Below, one piece after another: positions 1-8,509 of a stretch of 64,000 nt of DNA. Numbering within the stretch: the stretch's first letter is position 1; each line of letters begins with the position of its first letter. Under the pieces are notes generated by a model. That model did no database searches, was not told the DNA's origin, and saw only the letters and a list, made by a program, of their open reading frames with translations. Source of the DNA: an uncultured Pirellulaceae bacterium (GTDB taxonomy: Bacteria > Planctomycetota > Planctomycetia > Pirellulales > Pirellulaceae); contig CALFUT010000012.1 of the NCBI GenBank assembly GCA_937929805.1, forward strand, positions 160,819-224,818, in the 5' to 3' direction. The translations under genes and the position numbers were made by a program.

Positions 1-3000
1 ACGGCTGACGCTGAGCAAGCTCAAGCTGAACAGGCTAAAGCAACTGCTGAAGTCGAACGAGCCCAAGCAGATCAGGCTCGTGTCGCGGCTGATGGAGAGC
101 GAACGGAAGCCGATCAAGCCAAAGCTGCTGCTCAAACTGAGCGAGCCCAGGCCGATCAAGCCCGTGCCACCGCTGACGCGGAGCGTGCCCAAGCCGATCA
201 AGCCAAGGCTACTGCTCAATCAGAGCGAGCCCAAGCTGATCAAGCTCGTGCTACCGCTGATGTTGAGCGTGCCCAAGCCGATCAGGCCAATGCAACTGCT
301 CAATCAGAGCGAGCCCAAGCCGATCAGGCTCGTACTACCGCTGACGCGGAGCGTGCTCAAGCCGATCAAGCCAAAGCAACTGCTGAAGCTGAGCGAGCCC
401 AGGCCGATCAAGCTCGTGCCACCGCTGACGCGGAGCGTGCTCAAGCCGATCAAGCCAAAGCAACCGCTCAATCAGAGCGAGCCCAAGCCGATCAGGCTCG
501 TGCCACCGCTGACGCTGAGCGTGCTCAAGCCGAACAAGCCAAAGCGACTGCTGAATCAGAGCGAGCACAGGCCAATCAAGCCCGCGCCACCGCTGACGCA
601 GAGCGTGCTCAAGCCGATCAAGCCAAAGCCACTGCTCAATCAGAGCGAGCCCAAGCCGATCAAGCCCGCTCAGCCGCAGATGCTGAACGAGCCCAAGCCG
701 ATCAGGCCAAAGCAACTGCTCAATCCGAGCGAGCCCAAGCTGACCAAGCAAGAAACGTCGCTAACGCGGAAGCTCACGAAGCACAGCATGCTCGTGCGGA
801 AGCAGATTCTGCTGCCAAAGACGCAATGCACGCTAGAAATGCCGCTGATGCAGAAGCTCGGGAAGCAACAAACGCTCGCTCGATCGCTGACGCTGAAGCT
901 CACGAAGCTAAAAGTGCCAGAGCCCACGCCGACAGTTTGCAGAGCCAAGCATCGAATGCCCAGTGGGATGCAAACGCGAAAGCTCATGCCGCTCATGATG
1001 CTCAGTCGAACGCAGATCATCTTTCCCAGCGTTTAGCACAAGCTCGTGCCAACGATGGCTATGATGCTTACGGCAACTACGTTAACGTCGACAGCTTGGC
1101 TGCTCAGGCCGCAGAAGCTCAGGCTCATGCGGATCGCCTTAGCTCAGACGCGTCATGGGCTCAATCGAATGCGGATTCTCTGGCACAGCAAGCTGCTGAA
1201 GCCGAAGCAAGAGCTGAGTGGGAAGCACGACAAGCTGCCGAAGCGGAAGCGAAAGCCCAGTTGGAAGCCCAGCAAGCTGCCGAAGCTGAAGCGAAGGCAC
1301 AGGCAGAAGCTGAAAGAGCAGCCCATGCCGAAGCCAAAGCACAGGCTGAAGCACAGCAAGCTGCCGAAGCCGAAGCAAAGGCCCAAGCTGAAGCCAAAGA
1401 AGCGATGCACGCTGAAGCAAAAGCCCATGCTGAGTTGAAAGAAGCACAGCAGGCTGAAGCGAAAGCACAAGCGGAAGCTAAAGAAGCGATGCATGCCGAA
1501 GCTAAAGCACAGGCCGAAGCACAAGAAGCTGCTGAAGCTGAAGCCAGAGCACAAGCCGAAGCCAAAGAAGCAATGCACGCTGAAGCCAAAGCACAGGCCG
1601 AAATGCAAGAAGCACAGCAAGCCGAAGCGAAAGCTCAGGCTGAAGCACAGGAAGCTGAGCGAGCTGAAGCGAAAGCCCACGCAGAAGCCAAAGAAGCCGA
1701 GCATGCTGAAGCTAAGGCACAAGCCGAAGCGAAAGAAGCAATGCACGCTGAAGCCAAGGCCGAAGCCGAAGCCAAAGAAGCTGCTCACGCAGAAGCCAAG
1801 GCACAAGCTGAAGCTAAAGAAGCCGAACATGCTGAAGCCAAGGCACAAGCCGAAGCTAAAGAAGCTGAGCACGCCGAAGCCAAGGCACACGCCGAAGCAC
1901 AAGAAGCTGCTCACGCCGAAGCCAAGGCACAAGCCGAAGCACAAGAGGCTGCCAACGCTGAAGCCAAAGCTCAAGCCGAAGCACAAGAAGCTGAGCACGC
2001 AGAAGCTAAAGCTCAAGCCGAAGCACAAGAAGCTGCTGACGCTGAAGCCAAAGCTCAAGCCGAAGCACAAGAAGCTGAGCACGCTGAAGCCAAGGCACGA
2101 GCTGAAATGCAAGAAGCACAGCAAGCCGAAGCCACAGCACAAGCTGAAGCACAAGAAGCGACTGAAGCCGAAGCCAAAGCTCGATCTGAAGCTGAGCAAG
2201 CCGCTCATGCCGAAGCCAAAGCACAAGCTGCTGCACAAGAAGCAGCTCAAGCAGAAGCACGAGCTCAAGCCGAGGCGAAGGAAGCTGCTCACGCCGAAGC
2301 CAAAGCACAAGCCGAAGCACAAGAAGCTGACGCCGCCGAAGCCAAAGCTCAAGCTGAAATGCAAGAAGCACAGCAAGCCGAAGCCAGTGCACAGGCCGCT
2401 GCTCAAGAAGCAGCTGCAGCAGAAGCACGAGCACAAGCCGAAGCGAATGAAGCCGCCCAAGCCGAAGCCAAAGCACAAGCCGAAGCGAAGGAAGCTGCTC
2501 ACGCAGAAGCCGTCGCCCAAGCTGAAGCCAAAGAAGCTGCCGCTGCCGAAGCCAAAGCACAAGCTGAAGCGAAGGAAGCTGCTCACGCAGAATCCGTAGC
2601 CCAAGCCGAAGCGAAGGAAGCTGCTGCTGCCGAAGCCAAAGCACAAACCGAGGCGAAGGAAGCAACGCATGCTGAAGCCCAAGCTGATGCTGAAGCGAAA
2701 GAAGCTGCCCAAGCCGAAGCAACCGCTCAGGCCGAAGCCGCCGAAGCTGCACAAGCTGAAGCCAAAGCACAATCTGAAGCGAAAGAAGCTGCTCAGGCTG
2801 AAGTAGTTGCTCAAACCGAAGCCAAAGAAGCTGCTGCTGCCGAAGCCAAGGCTCAAGCCCACGCTAAAGAAGCTGCGGCTGCTGAAGCTAAGGCCCAAGC
2901 CGAAGCTGCTGAAGCCGCCCAAGCCGAAGCGAAAGCACAAGCTGAAGCGAAGGAAGCTGCTCAAGCAGAAGCCGTCGCCCAAGCTGAAGCCAAAGAAGCT

Positions 3001-3633
3001 GCCGCTGCTGAAGCCAAAGCCCAAGCCGAAGCTGCTGAAGCTGCTAAAGCAGAAACAGTCGCGGCTGCCGAAGCCAAAGAAGCAGCTGAAGCAAAAGCCA
3101 AAGCTGAAGCAGAAGCGAAAGAAGCTGCTGCTGCTGAAGCCAAGGCTCAAGCCGAAGCCAAAGAAGCTGCACAAGCTGATGCCAAAGCAAAATCTGAAGC
3201 AGCGGAAGCTGCCAAAGCAGGAGCCGATGCTGATGCTCGTGCCAAAGAAGCTGCTCAAGCCGACGCCAGAGCTAAAGCGGAAGCCAGCGAAGCTACTCAA
3301 GCGGAAGCAAAGGCAAAAGCTGACGCCAGCGAAGTTGCCCAAGCCAATGCCAAAGCTCAAGCTGAGGCAAAGGAAGCTGCAACCGCTGACGCAAAAGCGA
3401 AAGCTGACACCAGCAACGCTGCTCGGGCAGAATCACAATCCGTTGCTGATACGGCCAAGGCCGCAGAAGCTAGAGCCGAAGCACTGGCTGCCGCCAATGA
3501 ACAGGCTCGTGAGGACGCAAGAGACCGGGCAGTCGCGAAAGACGATGCCTTGGACCACGCAAAGAATTCCGGTGTTGCAGCACAAGCCCTACGCGACTCG
3601 ATTGCTGCTAACCAAAACAAGTACGGTTACTAG
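1..3633 (+). CDS. Giant Ala/Glu/Lys-rich 14-residue-repeat protein (5' end outside window)
   Basis: The frame is open from the first base, so the gene starts upstream of the window; at least 1210 residues are visible. The first ATG in frame is at 826, but the same repeat type runs unbroken before it, so 826 is not the start. The N-terminal block repeats AERAQADQARATAD / SERAQADQAKATAQ (28 residues, 84 bp). A short Tyr/Asn/Gly-containing break lies near 1048-1098. From 1201 to 3426 there are 53 in-register 14-residue units of the type AEAKAQAEAKEAAH. A less regular tail ends in NKYGY. There is almost no Pro or Cys, and Ala is the commonest residue. Fourteen residues equal two heptads, so a long alanine-zipper coiled coil is inferred. 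Location and function are unknown; a structural or surface filament is possible. A good hairpin terminator follows. Confidence 0.85.
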   Translation, partial: TADAEQAQAEQAKATAEVERAQADQARVAADGERTEADQAKAAAQTERAQADQARATADAERAQADQAKATAQSERAQADQARATADVERAQADQANATAQSERAQADQARTTADAERAQADQAKATAEAERAQADQARATADAERAQADQAKATAQSERAQADQARATADAERAQAEQAKATAESERAQANQARATADAERAQADQAKATAQSERAQADQARSAADAERAQADQAKATAQSERAQADQARNVANAEAHEAQHARAEADSAAKDAMHARNAADAEAREATNARSIADAEAHEAKSARAHADSLQSQASNAQWDANAKAHAAHDAQSNADHLSQRLAQARANDGYDAYGNYVNVDSLAAQAAEAQAHADRLSSDASWAQSNADSLAQQAAEAEARAEWEARQAAEAEAKAQLEAQQAAEAEAKAQAEAERAAHAEAKAQAEAQQAAEAEAKAQAEAKEAMHAEAKAHAELKEAQQAEAKAQAEAKEAMHAEAKAQAEAQEAAEAEARAQAEAKEAMHAEAKAQAEMQEAQQAEAKAQAEAQEAERAEAKAHAEAKEAEHAEAKAQAEAKEAMHAEAKAEAEAKEAAHAEAKAQAEAKEAEHAEAKAQAEAKEAEHAEAKAHAEAQEAAHAEAKAQAEAQEAANAEAKAQAEAQEAEHAEAKAQAEAQEAADAEAKAQAEAQEAEHAEAKARAEMQEAQQAEATAQAEAQEATEAEAKARSEAEQAAHAEAKAQAAAQEAAQAEARAQAEAKEAAHAEAKAQAEAQEADAAEAKAQAEMQEAQQAEASAQAAAQEAAAAEARAQAEANEAAQAEAKAQAEAKEAAHAEAVAQAEAKEAAAAEAKAQAEAKEAAHAESVAQAEAKEAAAAEAKAQTEAKEATHAEAQADAEAKEAAQAEATAQAEAAEAAQAEAKAQSEAKEAAQAEVVAQTEAKEAAAAEAKAQAHAKEAAAAEAKAQAEAAEAAQAEAKAQAEAKEAAQAEAVAQAEAKEAAAAEAKAQAEAAEAAKAETVAAAEAKEAAEAKAKAEAEAKEAAAAEAKAQAEAKEAAQADAKAKSEAAEAAKAGADADARAKEAAQADARAKAEASEATQAEAKAKADASEVAQANAKAQAEAKEAATADAKAKADTSNAARAESQSVADTAKAAEARAEALAAANEQAREDARDRAVAKDDALDHAKNSGVAAQALRDSIAANQNKYGY
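139..726 (+). repeat. 84-bp tandem coding repeat, seven units
   Basis: Units begin at 139, 223, 307, 391, 475, 559 and 643 with an exact 84-bp period; an eighth, decaying unit starts at 727. Each encodes two 14-residue segments beginning SERAQADQA or AERAQADQA. DNA identity between units is high with scattered synonymous changes, which suggests fairly recent duplication or conversion compared with the 42-bp block downstream. Confidence 0.9.
1201..3426 (+). repeat. 42-bp (14-codon) coding repeat, 53 units in register
   Basis: The span 1201-3426 is 2226 bp, exactly 53 times 42, and units still begin with the Ala-Glu pattern at the end, so no net indel has broken the register. Typical unit: AEAKAQAEAKEAAH, with positions 12-14 most variable (AMH, AQQ, AEH, AAH, AAA). 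Synonymous codon variation is extensive, unlike the upstream 84-bp block. Confidence 0.85.
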
Positions 3634-3675
3634 TTTTCTAGCGGCATAATGTGACGAAAGTGGCAAAAGTTCTCA

Positions 3676-3705
3676 GGCCGGGCATCATTTGCCCGGCCTT
3701 TTTTT
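3676..3705 (+). terminator. Rho-independent terminator after the giant repeat gene
   Basis: A 9-bp perfect stem GGCCGGGCA / TGCCCGGCC (3676-3684 and 3690-3698) with a 5-base loop is followed by seven T. It lies 43 bp after the stop codon. Confidence 0.85.
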
Positions 3706-3834
3706 GTTTGCACAAGTGCTTTTCCACTTGAGTATAAAATACGTTGTTGTCGCTCCATACAGCTGAGCGATTGGCGAATCTCAACGACGGCAGGCTTATG
3801 CGATTCGACAGAATCGAAACAAAACAACGGTGTG

Positions 3835-3861
3835 AAAAAAACGAATCCCGATTCGGGCTTC
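3835..3861 (-). terminator. Probable terminator for nadK
   Basis: On the minus strand GAAGCCCG / CGGGATTC forms an 8-position stem with one mismatch and a 3-base loop (3843-3861), followed by GTTTTTTT. It begins about 22 bp after the nadK stop. Confidence 0.55.
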
Positions 3862-3883
3862 GCAACAGTGAGCGGAGATGTCC

Positions 3884-4771
3884 TCAATCACATTTTGTTC
3901 GGCTGGTGCGAAACTCGCCTCGCCAGCCCAACTTTTCGCGAAGCGTGCGGTAGTAGTTTCGGCCAGCGACTTCGATCAGTTGAAAAACCGGTTCGGCGCG
4001 GGTGATGCGAATGCGATGATTGACCGTCAACTTCACCACTTTCTGTCCGTCGACGACCAATGATGTCGACTCGTTCGGTTCGTCGACCACGATTTCGTAA
4101 ACTCGGTCGGCGGTGTCAATGATTGGCCGGACCGTCAGAGTGTGCGGGCTGATTGGCGAGATAACAAACGCTTCGACATCTTTGCGTACGATTGGGCCAC
4201 CGGCAGAAAGATTGTGAGCGGTCGAGCCAACGGGGGTGCTAATGATTAGGCCGTCGCATGAGTAAACAGTGGCTTGTTCGCCGTCGACGACCAAGCCGAT
4301 CCGCTGAATGTTGAACGGCGGCCCGCCCAAGATGGCCGCTTCATTAAGGCCAAGCATAACGTTCGTTCGTTCGCTGCCTAAAAAAACTTCCACTCGCATC
4401 ATCAAGTGGTTAACCAGCGTGAATTTACCCGCGACGTATTTTTCCAAAGCCGCAACAACGCCCTTGGGTGGAGTGTCTGCCAAAAAACCAAGTTTACCAA
4501 GGTTCACTCCGAGCACCGGGATTTGATGCTCAGCCATTTGCCGAGCGGCCCGCAAAATCGAACCATCGCCGCCCAGAACGATTGCCAGATCTGCGTCGAC
4601 TTTTGACAGGTCGGCCTCGTAGCGAAAATCTTCCTGAACAATGTCAACGAAACGTTCGATCTCTGGCCGCAGCTTTTTAGCGGCAGGGATCAGGTCGGGT
4701 TTTCGATCCCCGGAACCAAGAATCAGAGCCTGAGGCCGTTTGGTTTCAGATGTTGCTTCAGGCATGGACAC
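3884..4771 (-). CDS. nadK: NAD kinase
   Basis: Phosphorylates NAD to NADP in the cytoplasm. The 295-residue length fits the family. Residues 67-71 are the GGDGS motif that binds the phosphate donor. LNEAAI near 142-147 and the block DGLIISTPVGSTAHNLSAGG (173-192) are the other family signatures. The start is ATG at 4771; a second ATG two codons in is equally possible. It is the last gene of a minus-strand series behind dxs, separated by 153 bp containing an inverted repeat, so it may have its own promoter. A probable terminator follows. Confidence 0.93.
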   Translation of the reverse strand: MSMPEATSETKRPQALILGSGDRKPDLIPAAKKLRPEIERFVDIVQEDFRYEADLSKVDADLAIVLGGDGSILRAARQMAEHQIPVLGVNLGKLGFLADTPPKGVVAALEKYVAGKFTLVNHLMMRVEVFLGSERTNVMLGLNEAAILGGPPFNIQRIGLVVDGEQATVYSCDGLIISTPVGSTAHNLSAGGPIVRKDVEAFVISPISPHTLTVRPIIDTADRVYEIVVDEPNESTSLVVDGQKVVKLTVNHRIRITRAEPVFQLIEVAGRNYYRTLREKLGWRGEFRTSRTKCD

Positions 4772-4848
4772 TAATTCAATGAACGCGGTGAATGGTCGTA
4801 GTTTGATTGTAGCCTTTTCAGCAACCCTGCGAATCGCATGAAAACAAG

Positions 4849-4918
4849 GCCACGGACTGACACAGATTAGTACGGATCGAAGTCTAGCATCTGTGTGAAT
4901 CCGTGTTCATGCGTGGCT
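4849..4918. repeat. Dispersed inverted repeat, ccacggat family
   Basis: GCCAC, ACACAGAT and ACGGAT on the left are mirrored by ATCTGTGT, ATCCGT and GTGGC on the right, giving an imperfect hairpin between nadK and dxs. Related hairpins occur at 11521-11595 and 15994-16055. Confidence 0.7.
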
Positions 4919-4924
4919 CAAAAT

Positions 4925-6841
4925 TTACGCGGGTTCCGTCGCGTTCAATTTCAGCAGAGCGGCAGCCTCGCGGCATGTTTTGGCAATGCCGGCCGCATCC
5001 AATTTCATTTCAGCTAAAACCTCATGCCGATCAGCGTGCTGAACGAACTCGTCTGGGATGCCAATGCGATGGATCTTGCGAGCGTCTAATCCCAGTTCGT
5101 TCGCGGCCTCAAGGACAGCACTTCCGAATCCGCCTTGCAACATGGCTTCTTCGACCGTGACCACGAAACCAGTGTTTTCGATCGTATTGCGAAGCATGTC
5201 GGTGTCGAGTGGCTTGACGAAACGAGCGTTCACGACTGAGATGTCCAGTCCCTCGGCGGCCAGTTCTTCGGCCGCTGCTAAGGCTGCTTCCAAAGGCGTG
5301 CCGCAGACGATGATCGTGCCGTCGGTTCCCGGTCGCAGCGTCTCTGACTTGCCCAGTTCGATCGGCTGGAGTTCGCGTTTGATTTCGGCAGCGGCGGTTT
5401 TCGGGTAACGAATCGAGCACGCAACGTCATGCTGGAGCGAAAAGTCCAGCATCGCTCCTAGGTCATTGGCGTCGCCCGGTGCCATCACGACCATGTTCGG
5501 GAACATCCGCATGTAACCGTAATCGAACGTGCCGTGATGGGTTGGCCCATCGTTGGCTGTTAGACCGGCTCGGTCGAGCATGAAGGTGACCGGAAGTCCT
5601 TGCAGGCAGACTTCTTGGAAGATCTGGTCGTAGCTTCGCTGCAGGAAGGTGCTATAGATGTCGACGATTGGCCGCATGCCGGTTTTGGCTTGCCCTGCCG
5701 CAAAAGCGACCGCGTGTGATTCGCAGATCCCTACATCAAAGAATCGGTCCGGGAACTCTTCGCGGACCGGTTCCAGTTTGTTGCCTTGGCACATCGCGGC
5801 GGTGATGACGGTCACTTTGTCGTTGTGTCGCATCTGGTCGGCAATCGCGTCACGCGCGTGGTCGGTGTACGCCTTCGATCCGGATTTTGATTTCGGGATC
5901 GGATTGCCTTCGTCGTCGGTCGTGAACGCTGGCGGCGTGTGGAAGTAAACGGGGTCCTCGGCCGCGGCTTGAAAGCCATGGCCTTTCTTCGTGATGACAT
6001 GCAGCAGAACCGGTCCGTCGATTTTGCGGACCATTTCCAAGTACTTCTTCATGACGCCAATGTCGTGTCCGTCGATCGGCCCAAAGTACTTGAAGCCGAA
6101 CTCCTCAAACATCATGCCGCCGTGAAGACCGGCTTTGACGCCTTCTTTAATCTGAAACAGCAAACGCTCGGCCGGGTCACCCAAAACGGGAACCTTGCTC
6201 AACGTTTTCACGATCTCATTCTTCACGCCCGTGTAGACTCGGTTGGAACGCAGCCGATCTAGATAGGTTGCGACGCCTCCCACGCGGGGGCAAATCGACA
6301 TCTCGTTGTCGTTCAAAACGACCAGCATTTTGCTGTTCAGTTCCGCTGCGTTGTTGATTGCTTCGAAAACGATGCCTGAAGGAAACGCACCGTCGCCGAT
6401 TACCGCGACACTGTGATTGTCTTTGCGGCCCATCAAGTCATCGCCGCTGCGAAGGCCGACCATCGTCGAGACACTGCAACCGGCGTGACCCGTCATGAAC
6501 AGGTCATAGTCGCTCTCGGCCGGGTTGGGATAACCCATCAACCCGCCTTTGGTTCGGATCGTATGGAATTCGTCGTAGCGGCCGGTGATTAGTTTTTGCG
6601 GGTAAATTTGGTGACCCGTGTCCCAAATCAGCCGGTCGTGAAGAAAATCATAGGTGCTGTGCAAAGCAAGCGTTAGCTCGACCACGCCAAGGTTCGACGC
6701 AAAGTGTGCCGCGCGCATGCTGAGTAAGCCGCACAGCGTTTCGCGAATCTCGGTGGCAACCTGATTCAACTCCGACAGCTTCATCCCGTGCAGTTGCTTA
6801 GATGATTTGAGGGTCGGTAAAATTTTGGGCGTGTTCGCCAT
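4925..6841 (-). CDS. dxs: 1-deoxy-D-xylulose-5-phosphate synthase
   Basis: Thiamine-diphosphate enzyme joining pyruvate and glyceraldehyde-3-phosphate, first step of the MEP isoprenoid pathway. The length of 638 residues is normal. Visible motifs are HFASNLGVVELT (47-58), DTGHQIYPQKLITGR (74-88), the ThDP motif GDGA (149-152) with its Asn partner in NDN (177-179), and the transketolase Pyr-domain stretch DRAGLTANDGPTHHG. The usual GHSSTS-like stretch reads GHAGCSVST here, a divergent version. The start lies 3 bp after the ispA stop on the same strand, so the two are almost certainly cotranscribed and supply C5 units for prenyl chains. Confidence 0.95.
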   Translation of the reverse strand: MANTPKILPTLKSSKQLHGMKLSELNQVATEIRETLCGLLSMRAAHFASNLGVVELTLALHSTYDFLHDRLIWDTGHQIYPQKLITGRYDEFHTIRTKGGLMGYPNPAESDYDLFMTGHAGCSVSTMVGLRSGDDLMGRKDNHSVAVIGDGAFPSGIVFEAINNAAELNSKMLVVLNDNEMSICPRVGGVATYLDRLRSNRVYTGVKNEIVKTLSKVPVLGDPAERLLFQIKEGVKAGLHGGMMFEEFGFKYFGPIDGHDIGVMKKYLEMVRKIDGPVLLHVITKKGHGFQAAAEDPVYFHTPPAFTTDDEGNPIPKSKSGSKAYTDHARDAIADQMRHNDKVTVITAAMCQGNKLEPVREEFPDRFFDVGICESHAVAFAAGQAKTGMRPIVDIYSTFLQRSYDQIFQEVCLQGLPVTFMLDRAGLTANDGPTHHGTFDYGYMRMFPNMVVMAPGDANDLGAMLDFSLQHDVACSIRYPKTAAAEIKRELQPIELGKSETLRPGTDGTIIVCGTPLEAALAAAEELAAEGLDISVVNARFVKPLDTDMLRNTIENTGFVVTVEEAMLQGGFGSAVLEAANELGLDARKIHRIGIPDEFVQHADRHEVLAEMKLDAAGIAKTCREAAALLKLNATEPA

Positions 6842-6844
6842 GAG

Positions 6845-7774
6845 TCAACGAGTCCTCTCAACAACAAATTGAGCCAGCAAGTTCAATGAGGCAGCTGCTT
6901 CGCCAAACGGCTCGACCGCTTCCATCGCCGCGGCCGCCATCTGGCGAGCTCGGACTTCGGATTCGGCTTCGCCCAAAACGGACGGATAGGTCAGCTTGCC
7001 TTGCTCGGCATCTTTTCCAGTTTGTTTTCCCATATCTTCGGATGTCGCTCGAAGGTCCAGCAGGTCGTCGACGATCTGGAACGCGAGTCCTAGATGGCGT
7101 CCATAGTCGACCAACCGTTGCCGGTCTTCGTCACTTGCACCGGCGGTCATCGCACCCAATTCTAAGGACACCGCCAGCAGCGAGCCTGTTTTCCGGCGAT
7201 GGATTCTTTCGAGTGCTTCCAGTTTGATTTCAAACGGTTCGTCACTGATTGTGGAATATTGGAAACTTAAATCATCCATTTGTCCGCCGACCAGATGGCA
7301 TGGTCCAGCGGCGGCCGCCAAACGAGTCACACATTTTGCCGCAACATCGGCGGGCTGAGTGTCTCTGCTGATGACCTCCAACGCCAACGGAATCAGCGCG
7401 TCTCCGGCGAGGATTGCAGTGGCCTCGTTGAATTGAATGTGAACGGTCGGCCGGCCCCGACGGATTTCGTCATCGTCCATCGCGGGCAGGTCGTCGTGGA
7501 TCAACGAATAGGCGTGAATCATTTCGACCGCGCAAGCGCTTGGCAACGCATTTTCCAATTCGCCGCCGCAAATCCGCGCTGCCGTTAGAACCAACAAAGG
7601 CCGGATTCGTTTTCCCGGGGCCAGTAGGGCATAGCGGATCGCCTCGCGAAGGCTGTCGGGGCACTCGCCATCAAACTGCGTGTAGCTATCCAGACGCGTT
7701 TCGATCAGGCTTCGCAAACGAGCCACCTCCGGCGCGATTTCGGGAGGAAAGAGAGCGGTGTCGGAAGCGGACAT
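6845..7774 (-). CDS. ispA: Polyprenyl (farnesyl/geranylgeranyl) diphosphate synthase
   Basis: Trans-prenyltransferase condensing IPP onto allylic diphosphates. At 309 residues it has the short-chain size. The first Asp-rich motif DDLPAMD is at 94-100 followed by RRGRP, GGQ is at 163-165, and the second Asp-rich motif DDLLD is at 236-240. LAPGKRIRP (52-60) is the conserved IPP-binding stretch. The DDxxxxD spacing with two residues between motif halves matches bacterial FPP/GGPP synthases; product chain length cannot be fixed by eye. It sits 3 bp upstream of dxs and 301 bp after xseB, with a 101-bp dispersed repeat in that gap. Confidence 0.9.
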   Translation of the reverse strand: MSASDTALFPPEIAPEVARLRSLIETRLDSYTQFDGECPDSLREAIRYALLAPGKRIRPLLVLTAARICGGELENALPSACAVEMIHAYSLIHDDLPAMDDDEIRRGRPTVHIQFNEATAILAGDALIPLALEVISRDTQPADVAAKCVTRLAAAAGPCHLVGGQMDDLSFQYSTISDEPFEIKLEALERIHRRKTGSLLAVSLELGAMTAGASDEDRQRLVDYGRHLGLAFQIVDDLLDLRATSEDMGKQTGKDAEQGKLTYPSVLGEAESEVRARQMAAAAMEAVEPFGEAAASLNLLAQFVVERTR

Positions 7775-7913
7775 GGAGAGCCTAAGACTCGGTGGAAGAA
7801 GAAACGTTGGATATGATTAAGTGAACCGCTGGAATGATCAGTCTGGCAACCCTAACCTAGCAATACATAGCCAGATTGACGCACTTGATTTGGCCTATCG
7901 CAAAAAGAGCCGC

Positions 7914-8014
7914 CGTTAAGGCAAGTGGCAGAATATAACCCACCGGCAAATTAAGGAAATCCTTCGAGGCTTCGGTCTATTTAGCGGTTGGTTTTAACTT
8001 GCCTTCTGCCTAAG
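7914..8014. repeat. 101-bp dispersed palindromic element, copy 1
   Basis: Matches 30852-30952 at 99 of 101 positions by eye. The element is an imperfect palindrome: its two halves share GGCAAG, AACC-ACCG and AAAT blocks in inverted order. It fills the gap between xseB and ispA. The rest of the 301-bp gap holds no visible gene. Confidence 0.9.
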
Positions 8015-8075
8015 GGCAATCGATCCGCCCTGAGCCGAGTTTTCATTGTAGCTCGGTTGGGCCTCGACCAACAGG

Positions 8076-8504
8076 TTAAAACAGGCTCGATGGATCGTCT
8101 TCCACGTCGGTCTCCTGCTCCAATTCGTCCACGAGTTCCTGTTCTTCAGATGTGTGTTTCGGTTTGGCGCTCTTCCGGGAAGTTTTGCGGGCGGTGCGTT
8201 TGGCGGTATTTTGCCCACGCCCACCCAGTTCTTCGGTAGCCGCGTCGTCAAAGTCTTGAGTGACCAGATTGCCGTCTTTATCGATCTTCACCAACAGCTC
8301 GATCTTCCGCTCGGCTTCCTTGAGAGCCGCGTGGCAGTTTTTCAAGTGTTTGACGCCTTGCTCGTACTGGTTTAGTGAGTCGCTGAGCGAAAGCTGACCG
8401 TCTTCCAGTTGTTCCACGACTGCATGAAGCGATTCCAGCGACTCTTCAAACGACGCTTGGTCCGGCGCGGTGGTTTTCGGTTTTGTGGATTTCTTTTTTG
8501 CCAT
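8076..8504 (-). CDS. xseB: Exodeoxyribonuclease VII small subunit
   Basis: Small helical subunit of the single-strand-specific exonuclease VII. Residues about 18-72 carry the family core (FEESLESLHAVVEQLEDGQL, then LSDSLNQYEQGVKHLKNC and ALKEAERKIELL). The protein is longer than the usual 80 residues because of a charged Lys/Arg then Asp/Glu-rich tail (about 90-142) that looks disordered. It begins 5 bp after the xseA stop, so translation is probably coupled and stoichiometric with the large subunit. Confidence 0.92.
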   Translation of the reverse strand: MAKKKSTKPKTTAPDQASFEESLESLHAVVEQLEDGQLSLSDSLNQYEQGVKHLKNCHAALKEAERKIELLVKIDKDGNLVTQDFDDAATEELGGRGQNTAKRTARKTSRKSAKPKHTSEEQELVDELEQETDVEDDPSSLF

Positions 8505-8509
8505 CGAGA

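Noticed and set aside
80..1036. 318-residue Pro/Leu/Lys-rich open frame on the plus strand
   Set aside because: It is an out-of-frame reading of the 84-bp repeat; the frame starting at base 1 encodes the regular helical repeat and continues to 3633.
1153..3360. 735-residue Ser/Phe/Gly-rich open frame on the minus strand
   Set aside because: Antisense of the GCN-GAA repeat: the repeated codons lack stops in this frame, giving a long but meaningless translation.
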